Both the position numbers and the translations under genes were made by a program. The notes under the pieces are model-generated. The model did no database searches and was not told the DNA's origin. It saw nothing but the letters and a program-made list of their open reading frames with translations. Shown here in pieces: positions 4,844 through 9,913 of a DNA stretch of 9,913 bases. The DNA comes from JBBIVB01 sp964567515 (GTDB lineage: Bacteria > Patescibacteriota > Patescibacteriia > Veblenbacterales > UBA10138), in contig CAZMMW010000030.1 in NCBI GenBank assembly GCA_964567515.1, positions 1-9,913 of the forward strand, given 5' to 3'. The first letter of the stretch is position 1. Each line of letters starts with the position of its first letter.

Positions 4844-7423
4844 TTATTTTTTCTTAGGTTTGCCAGCAATGGCGTTGGCCTCATCTAGTTTGACTGATAA
4901 TAATCTGGAAATACCGTCATCGCCCATAGTTACGCCGTAAAGTATGTGAGCTCGTTTCATGGTGGCACGGTTGTGAGTAATGGTAATAAACTGAGTTTGC
5001 TGTCCTAAATTTTCTAAAATAGCACTGAAACGTTCAGAGTTAGCTTCGTCTAAAGCGGCATCTACTTCGTCTAATACTACAAAAGGCGATGGTTGATGAG
5101 AAATAATAGCGCAGATTAAAGCAATAGAAGCCAACGCTTTTTCACCGCCTGAAAGAGCGGTAATAGAAGATAGTTTTTTTCCGGGAGGAGTGGCTTGTAT
5201 TTCCACTCCCGAGAACATGGTGGCCTTTAATTTTTCTTGTAAGATGAATTTTTCTTTGGCTGTTTGGGAAATTAATTTTTTATCCTCCTCTCCTTCTTCC
5301 TGAATCTCTTCCTCCGATTCTTTGTCAGTATTGATTTCTTTTTGTAGTTTTAATTCGGCCTTACCGCCATTAAATAACAGTTGAAAATATTTAGCAAATT
5401 TTTCATTGATAGCACGGAAATTGGTTAAAAATTCTTGGGTGATGGTTTGATCCAATTCTTGGATTATTTGTTCGAGAGAAGCAATGGCAGATTTTAAATC
5501 ATGTTCTTGATTAGATAGAAAATCATGGCGTTCTTTGGTGCGTTGATATTCCGCTATCACCTCTGGTTCAATACCGCCAGTAGTTTCTAATTGATGTTTT
5601 AATTTTTGAATTTCTAAAGCAGTTTCACCCTCATCTAATTCTTTAATTTCTCCCAGTTGTTTAATAGCCAACGCTAATTCAGGCGGTAATTCTTGTGACA
5701 TTTCACGTTCTAAGTCTTCTTGTTTAGTATCCAGCCGAGCTATAGTTATAGCCAGATCATACCCTTCCTGTTCGGTGCTATGTAAGAGAGAATTAGCTTT
5801 TTGTAATTCATTTTGTAGATCAAAGAATTGTTGCTTAGTGCTTTCGGCGGTTTGTTGCCAGCCGGCTAAATCACGGGCTAGTTTATCCAGTTTATCCTGG
5901 TTAATTTTAATTTTATTATTTAACTCTTTAGTGTCTTCTAAATCACGATAACCTGTTAAAGCTTGGGTAATATTTCGTTGCTGGTCAGTTAACTTTTTAA
6001 GGCGTAGCTCAAGATTTTTGATTTCTTGTTGTAAAATTTCCTCTTTAGTACGTAAAGTAGCCAGAATATTAATTAATTGTTCTTTATCATGAATTAATTG
6101 TTCATTAGCAGAAGTTTTTTTACCAGTCAGGCGGTTACCAAGTAAACATAGTTCTTCATTTAGCGCCTTTCCCTGTTTGGTTAATTCCGTTATTTCGCGT
6201 AAAGTAGCCACGCCAGCTAGTTTATTAAGCCAATTATTAAAACGTTCACTTAAATGATTTAATTCAATACCTACCTCCGTTGGTAAATGTCCAGCAGAAC
6301 TTAAAGTTTGCCAAGATTGAATAATCTTTTTTTCTTCCATTAATTTGGCTTGCAGTTTAATTTGAACGTCAGCTAGATTTTGTCGTGCTAAATTAAGATT
6401 AGTCTGTTCTTGTTTCAGCTCATATTCTAATTCGTTTTGTTGTTTTTTTAACCAGGCAATTTCCCCCTCACCTTTCTTAATATGAGCCAATTCTTCTTGG
6501 GCCTGAGCTAGACTTTGTTGTTTAAGTAAAGCGTTGAGTTGGTGCCGTTCGTTTTCATACTCTTGTTGCAGCTTAGTATAAGTGGCCGGTACTAATTCTG
6601 ATTTTTCCAAATTTTGTACTTGCTTGTTAAGTTCGACTACTTGTTTTTTAGCAATATCAATTTTTTGCTGAATAGTTTGTTGTTGTTCTTTTACCTTGGT
6701 ATGTTGAATAATTAATTTGCTTAAGCGATAGCGGAAATAATTTTTTTGTAATTCAGTGAGATTGCTTTCCAATTCTTCCCGTTGCTCTAGCTTTTTTATT
6801 TGCCTGGTTAATGATCTTAAACGCGGTGTAATTTCTTGTAGCACTAGTTCTATTTGTTCTAAATTATCAAAAGTTCCCATTAATTTATTAATGGACTGTT
6901 CACGTTTCAGTTGATATTGTTTAATACCAGTAGCCTCTTCAAAAAATTCTTTACGTTCTCCAGGTGATGACAACAAGACGCTGTCTATCATGCCTTGGCC
7001 AATAACACTGTAAGTTTTTTGGCCTAAGTTAAATTGTGCCAACAGTAGATTAATATCCACTAATCGCACTGGTTTGTTATTTAAGAGATATTCCCCCTGG
7101 CCATCGCGGTAGACACGCCTAGTAATTACTATTTCTGAATAATCAATAGGCCCCCGTCCATCCTCATTATTTAAATAAATACTAGCTTCGGCTAAACCAG
7201 ACCGGTTTTTTTTATCCGAGCCTGCAAAAATAACATCTTCGGAGTGTTTGCCGCGTAGAAGTTTAAGAGACTGTTCGCCCAAAACCCAACGAATAGCGTC
7301 GGCAATATTGGATTTGCCTGAACCATTTGGTCCCACTACGGCGGTTAATTGCCTATTAAATTGCAGGGTAGTTTTTTGGGCAAAAGATTTAAAACCTTGA
7401 ATTTCTAGTTTTTGTAGATACAT
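4844..7423 (-). CDS. smc: Chromosome segregation protein SMC, short form
   Basis: SMC is an ABC-type ATPase whose dimers organise and separate chromosomes. Start ATG 7423 is chosen because MYLQKLEIQGFKSF is the family N-terminus; the 29 codons before it are not SMC-like. Head motifs are complete: Walker A GPNGSGKS (31-38), Q-loop GEQS (49-52), signature LSGGEK (757-762), Walker B FVVLDE (781-786), D-loop LDEAN, and H-loop His817. Coiled coil covers roughly 170-370 and 440-660, the second arm joining at TTGGIEPEVIAEY. The total is 859 residues against about 1150-1190 in most bacteria, and the roughly 70 residues between the arms show no recognisable SMC hinge. An acidic insertion (about 694-735) lies in the C-terminal head. 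There is no clear ribosome site; a hairpin (ATCGCT at 7435-7440, AGCGAT at 7452-7457) sits just upstream. It lies 105 bases after rnc and is probably co-transcribed. Confidence 0.93.
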   Translation of the reverse strand: MYLQKLEIQGFKSFAQKTTLQFNRQLTAVVGPNGSGKSNIADAIRWVLGEQSLKLLRGKHSEDVIFAGSDKKNRSGLAEASIYLNNEDGRGPIDYSEIVITRRVYRDGQGEYLLNNKPVRLVDINLLLAQFNLGQKTYSVIGQGMIDSVLLSSPGERKEFFEEATGIKQYQLKREQSINKLMGTFDNLEQIELVLQEITPRLRSLTRQIKKLEQREELESNLTELQKNYFRYRLSKLIIQHTKVKEQQQTIQQKIDIAKKQVVELNKQVQNLEKSELVPATYTKLQQEYENERHQLNALLKQQSLAQAQEELAHIKKGEGEIAWLKKQQNELEYELKQEQTNLNLARQNLADVQIKLQAKLMEEKKIIQSWQTLSSAGHLPTEVGIELNHLSERFNNWLNKLAGVATLREITELTKQGKALNEELCLLGNRLTGKKTSANEQLIHDKEQLINILATLRTKEEILQQEIKNLELRLKKLTDQQRNITQALTGYRDLEDTKELNNKIKINQDKLDKLARDLAGWQQTAESTKQQFFDLQNELQKANSLLHSTEQEGYDLAITIARLDTKQEDLEREMSQELPPELALAIKQLGEIKELDEGETALEIQKLKHQLETTGGIEPEVIAEYQRTKERHDFLSNQEHDLKSAIASLEQIIQELDQTITQEFLTNFRAINEKFAKYFQLLFNGGKAELKLQKEINTDKESEEEIQEEGEEDKKLISQTAKEKFILQEKLKATMFSGVEIQATPPGKKLSSITALSGGEKALASIALICAIISHQPSPFVVLDEVDAALDEANSERFSAILENLGQQTQFITITHNRATMKRAHILYGVTMGDDGISRLLSVKLDEANAIAGKPKKK

Positions 7424-7528
7424 AAAGCAGTAACATCGCTTATTAAGCGCTAGCGATAAGAATAATTTTACAGGAAAAATAAATAAAAAGCTACTTGATT
7501 TAATAGCCAATCTTAGGTTTATAATATT

Positions 7529-8221
7529 TTATTCCCACCCTTTTATCTTTAATCCCTCTTCTGCTGCTACTACTTGGGCCTCTTGTTTGGAAGAGCCAGC
7601 GCCTTGAGCGATTAATTGCTCAGCCAAATAAAGACCGACAGTGAAAGTTTTAGCATGATCAGGACCATGTTCATCCAGCACTAAATAATGAGGAGTAATA
7701 CCTGTTTTTTCTTGGGCAATTTCTTGGAAACGACTTTTGGGATCAAGGTACAGGTGATTATCTAAGATGGCGGGTAATTTGTTTAAAATAAAACGATTAA
7801 TAAAATCAGTAACCTTGTCAATTCCTTGATCTAGATAAACAGCGCCGATTAAGGCTTCTAAGGCATTGGCTAGGATATATTGTCTGGCTTTACCATTGAT
7901 GTCTCTAGCTTCACCGCGGGAAAGATATAAATAATTATCTAACTTCAATTCATTAGCCACTAAAGATAAATTTTTAGCATTAACTAAAGCTGCCCGCCAA
8001 TTAGTTAGTTCGCCTTCGGGATTAGGATAATTTTTATATAAATATTCTGTCACTACCAATTCCAATATGGCATCACCCAAAAATTCTAAACGTTCATTAT
8101 GGGATAATGAAAATTCCGGATTTTCATTTAAGTAAGAGCGGTGCACTAAGGCCTGTTTAAGCAGTTCTGGATTATTAAACACCAGGTCAAGTTCATTAGC
8201 TAAGTTGATAATTTCAGCCAT
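7529..8221 (-). CDS. rnc: Ribonuclease III
   Basis: RNase III cleaves double-stranded RNA, including the rRNA precursor stems. The nuclease domain holds the signature NERLEFLGDA (42-51), with Glu46 and Asp50 in the metal-binding positions, and the second cluster ILANALEALIGAVYLD (116-131). Glu122 matches the essential E. coli Glu117, but the residue matching Asp114 is Asn119. The double-stranded-RNA-binding domain spans about 160-230 (SRFQEIAQEKTG, then GSSKQEAQVVAAEEGL). At 230 residues the length is normal. ATG 8221 is 6 bases after the nusB stop, so the two are co-transcribed and possibly coupled; it joins smc in the standard rnc-smc order. Confidence 0.95.
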   Translation of the reverse strand: MAEIINLANELDLVFNNPELLKQALVHRSYLNENPEFSLSHNERLEFLGDAILELVVTEYLYKNYPNPEGELTNWRAALVNAKNLSLVANELKLDNYLYLSRGEARDINGKARQYILANALEALIGAVYLDQGIDKVTDFINRFILNKLPAILDNHLYLDPKSRFQEIAQEKTGITPHYLVLDEHGPDHAKTFTVGLYLAEQLIAQGAGSSKQEAQVVAAEEGLKIKGWE

Positions 8222-8227
8222 AAAAAA

Positions 8228-8722
8228 TTATTTGTTAAGGTGTGTTTTGCTATCTGCTTCGCTAGAGTTATCCACTAATTGTTTAAAATCTTCAATAGGT
8301 AGTTCTCCGGCTCCAGTTAATTCTTTATATAAAGAACCTAAAACACCATTAATAAACCGAGACGAAGAATCAGAACCAAAAGCTTTGGCTAATTCTATAG
8401 CCTCATTAATAGCCACCTTGGGGGGTATTTCTTTACCGAATTTAAGTTCAAAAATACCAATCCGCAAAATATTGCGGTCAACAGCGCTAATTTGATCCAA
8501 GGGCCATTCTGGTGCCAGCTTGGTAATAATTTTATCAATATCGTCTTGGTGTTTTAAAACCCCTTGGACAATGCGTTCACTAAAACTCTCATCTTCCAGT
8601 CCGGGTGCTAGTTCTGCTAAATTTTTTTGCACTATATTTAACAGAGTTGACGGTTTATCTAAAAAATCCCATTGGAATAAGGATTGTAGCACCACTGTGC
8701 GGACCAAATGGCGATTGGACAT
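8228..8722 (-). CDS. nusB: Transcription antitermination factor NusB
   Basis: NusB binds S10 (NusE) and boxA RNA to keep RNA polymerase reading through rRNA operons. The all-helical fold is recognisable: RTVVLQSLFQWDF near the N-terminus, the central FSERIVQGVLKHQDDIDKII, and the C-terminal pattern LDQISAVDRNILRIGIFEL, then PPKVAINEAIELAKAFGSDSSSRFINGVLGSL. At 164 residues it is slightly longer than the usual 140, through a polar tail. It starts at ATG 8722 (alternatives unlikely) after an AT-simple spacer with no clear ribosome site. It sits between rpmF and rnc, so ribosomal protein, rRNA transcription and rRNA processing factors are made together. Confidence 0.95.
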   Translation of the reverse strand: MSNRHLVRTVVLQSLFQWDFLDKPSTLLNIVQKNLAELAPGLEDESFSERIVQGVLKHQDDIDKIITKLAPEWPLDQISAVDRNILRIGIFELKFGKEIPPKVAINEAIELAKAFGSDSSSRFINGVLGSLYKELTGAGELPIEDFKQLVDNSSEADSKTHLNK

Positions 8723-8760
8723 AGTAAATTAAAAATTTAAAATTAAAAATGAAAAATCTT
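8723..8760. repeat. AT-simple spacer between rpmF and nusB
   Basis: Degenerate AAAAAT/TTTAAAATT units fill the gap between rpmF and nusB. This kind of near-repetitive spacer is common in CPR genomes; I see no hairpin or binding motif in it. Confidence 0.4.
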
Positions 8761-8766
8761 TGAACT

Positions 8767-8997
8767 TTACTTTTCTTTTTCTTCTTTTTTATCTTTTCTG
8801 GTTTTGTCAGCTTTGATTTTTGATTTTATTTTGATGACCTGTCGGTTTTTGTAATAACCGCAAACAAGACAAACGTGGTGTGATAAAACGGCTTTGCCGC
8901 AATGACTACACTTAGCCAGATTTTTTTTACCCAAAGCAAAATGGGCTGCGCGTCGGCGTTTATGAGAAGATGTTCTACGATGGCCTGGTAAACCCAT
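8767..8997 (-). CDS. rpmF: 50S ribosomal protein L32
   Basis: L32 is a small zinc-ribbon protein of the large subunit. The N-terminus GLPGHRRTSSHKRRRAAHFAL follows the family pattern (pPkrktSkskrdmRRaH), and four cysteines form the zinc site: Cys30 and Cys33 (CSHC) with Cys43 and Cys46 (CLVC), followed by GYYKNRQVI. The Cys-type, zinc-binding paralogue is thus present rather than the Cys-free one. Its 76 residues include a Lys-rich tail. It is the first gene of the - strand series, about 45 bases before nusB; the fabD/plsX neighbours found beside rpmF in many bacteria are absent. Confidence 0.95.
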   Translation of the reverse strand: MGLPGHRRTSSHKRRRAAHFALGKKNLAKCSHCGKAVLSHHVCLVCGYYKNRQVIKIKSKIKADKTRKDKKEEKEK

Positions 8998-9057
8998 ATA
9001 ATTTAGTTTCTAGTTTCTAATAGTTAGTTATTTAATTCTTAATCTTAATAATATCAG

Positions 9058-9084
9058 ATTATATAAATTAGCGCGTTTTGGCAA
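9058..9084 (-). promoter_or_regulatory. Candidate promoter of rpmF
   Basis: On the - strand a perfect TATAAT (9063-9058) lies 15 bases after TTGCCA (9084-9079). The spacing is short, but the -10 is good and the -35 box is the same TTGCCA used before DUF4325-trmD. The start site would be near 9051, giving a leader of about 50 bases to rpmF. Confidence 0.45.
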
Positions 9085-9098
9085 GTTCTTCAAAGAAC
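9085..9098. promoter_or_regulatory. GTTCTT-CA-AAGAAC palindrome between divergent genes
   Basis: A perfect inverted repeat with 6-bp arms and a 2-base centre abuts the -35 box of rpmF. Its position, just upstream of the rpmF promoter and before the + strand gene at 9225, suits a regulator site, though chance cannot be excluded for so short an element in AT-rich DNA. Confidence 0.35.
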
Positions 9099-9151
9099 AA
9101 AACCTCTTGTTGACTTGGTGGTTATTTAGGTATAAAGTTATATAGTATTAA

Positions 9152-9171
9152 AATAGTACTTAATAGTACTT
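9152..9171. repeat. Two exact 10-base tandem copies of AATAGTACTT
   Basis: AATAGTACTT occurs at 9152-9161 and 9162-9171; each copy contains the palindrome AGTACT. The repeat lies about 55 bases before the 9225 start, downstream of a TATAAA (9131-9136) that could be a -10 box with a weak TTGTTG or TTGACT -35. It may be a one-helical-turn operator pair in the leader. Confidence 0.4.
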
Positions 9172-9224
9172 AAAAGAAAAAAATTAATTAATATTGAACC
9201 TAAACAATTAAAGAGGTATTTATT

Positions 9225-9734
9225 ATGAAAAGTGAAGACTTTGATCCTGACAGGGATCACAGAAGGACGATTCGCCGTATTTGGATAACTATCATTCTAA
9301 TAATAGTAATTTTTGGAGGAGGTATTGGCTATTTCCTCTTGAATAAAGTGCAGCAGCAAAGCACGGTTGAGTATAAGGGAATTTATAATCCAGACAAAAC
9401 TACTTTTTATCTAATACAAGTACCAGATACATTAGTTCCGCAAATCAAGCAGGCATTTGTCAAAAAGTTATGCCGTTTGGAAAACTTTATTGATCATGCT
9501 ATTTGGATTACTTTATTACCAGACAGTTTTGCCGCCGGTGACCCAATAGACAAAAGAGTAAAATATCATACCGCATTAAATATTTTAAATGCCCTGGATT
9601 CAGTGAACAAGATTATTGTCGGTGGTAATTTAAAAAACACTGAACTATTTTATTCTTTTAGTCTAGATAGCGTTACCAGAAAGCGTTTAGTTAAAATGGA
9701 TATTAACACAGCTTATGTTCCTTTGTTGAAATAA
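9225..9734 (+). CDS. Single-pass membrane protein of unknown function
   Basis: The 169-residue product has a charged cytoplasmic N-terminus (MKSEDFDPDRDHRRTIRR), one strongly hydrophobic helix at about 19-40 (IWITIILIIVIFGGGIGYFLL) and an outside domain of about 125 residues with one cysteine (Cys83). There is no cleavage-site pattern, so it is probably a signal-anchored protein. Its soluble part has mixed strand/helix character (YNPDKTTFYLIQVPDTL..., NKIIVGGNLKNTELFYSF) and no motif I recognise. ATG 9225 has a good AGAGG ribosome site 8 bases upstream. It is divergent from rpmF and closed by a terminator, so it is likely a single-gene unit. Confidence 0.75.
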   Translation: MKSEDFDPDRDHRRTIRRIWITIILIIVIFGGGIGYFLLNKVQQQSTVEYKGIYNPDKTTFYLIQVPDTLVPQIKQAFVKKLCRLENFIDHAIWITLLPDSFAAGDPIDKRVKYHTALNILNALDSVNKIIVGGNLKNTELFYSFSLDSVTRKRLVKMDINTAYVPLLK

Positions 9735-9768
9735 AAATTCGATTAATTCAAATCAATTAAAATCAGGG

Positions 9769-9797
9769 CCAACCAATCAAACACGGTTGGTTTTTTA
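9769..9797 (+). terminator. Intrinsic terminator after the 9225 gene
   Basis: CCAACC (9769-9774) pairs with GGTTGG (9785-9790) around a 10-base loop and is followed by TTTTTT. It lies 34 bases after the stop codon. Confidence 0.8.
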
Positions 9798-9913
9798 TAT
9801 TTTAAGATATAGGGCTTGGAACTATAACAAATTAGCCAAAAATTGGTGTGTGTTAGGTCTGTACAATTAACAGTCAATGGTAACAGTCTGTAGGTATTTC
9901 TCTTGAGGAGTTA
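9798..9913 (+). promoter_or_regulatory. Leader region of a gene beyond the window, ending in a ribosome site
   Basis: No gene is visible here. TAACAGTC occurs twice (9868-9875 and 9881-9888, 13 bases apart), and GTCTGTA occurs at about 9857-9863 and 9886-9892. GAGGAG at 9905-9910 is a strong ribosome-binding sequence three bases from the window end, so a + strand gene probably begins just outside. Confidence 0.35.

Noticed and set aside
7424..7510. 29-residue N-terminal extension of SMC
   Set aside because: The extension (MAIKSSSFLFIFPVK...) is not SMC-like; the family N-terminus MYLQKLEIQGFKSF begins at 7423.
1..9913. Whole-genome UGA recoding (genetic code 25 or 4)
   Set aside because: All housekeeping genes, including the 859-codon smc, are free of in-frame TGA and use TGG and GGN normally, and one gene ends in TGA.

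Overview
The window looks like AT-rich chromosomal DNA from a Candidate Phyla Radiation (Patescibacteria/Parcubacteria-like) bacterium. Supporting signs are compact housekeeping genes, a short SMC, a short TrmD, AT-simple spacers between genes and a DUF4325 protein. This assignment is an inference from gene content and style; no search was possible.

Layout. A small three-helix membrane protein lies on the + strand (212-541) and ends at a + strand terminator. On the - strand, reading from about 9000 down to 580, is a housekeeping series: rpmF (L32), nusB, rnc (RNase III), smc, rpsP (S16), khpA (KH protein), then after a gap a DUF4325/STAS-like gene overlapping trmD. The order smc-rpsP-khpA-(rimM)-trmD is the ancestral bacterial order, so trmD belongs to this cluster. 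Here about 2 kb of foreign-looking sequence (about 1930-3900) sits between khpA and trmD, and no rimM, ffh, ftsY or rplS is seen. On the right, a + strand single-pass membrane protein (9225-9734) is divergent from rpmF and has its own terminator; a ribosome-binding-like site at the very end points to another gene beyond the window.

The interposed block is the most interesting part. It holds two divergent genes sharing overlapping promoters (about 3006-3049), each closed by a good terminator. One (2088-2951, - strand) is an SDR-type Rossmann protein split by a single in-frame TGA. The other (3092-3858, + strand) is a protein I do not recognise, split by two in-frame TGAs and one reading-frame change. 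No TAA or TAG interrupts either gene, whereas all ten other genes in the window are intact and end in TAA. Either both genes are decaying by recent point mutation, or UGA is being read through in this block. The DUF4325 gene beside them has lost its N-terminal half.

How the genes fit together. rpmF, rpsP, khpA, trmD, rnc and nusB serve ribosome assembly, rRNA transcription and processing, and tRNA modification; smc serves chromosome organisation. Candidate promoters precede rpmF, rpsP and DUF4325-trmD, so the cluster is probably several transcription units. The two membrane proteins and the interposed genes have no functional link that I can show.
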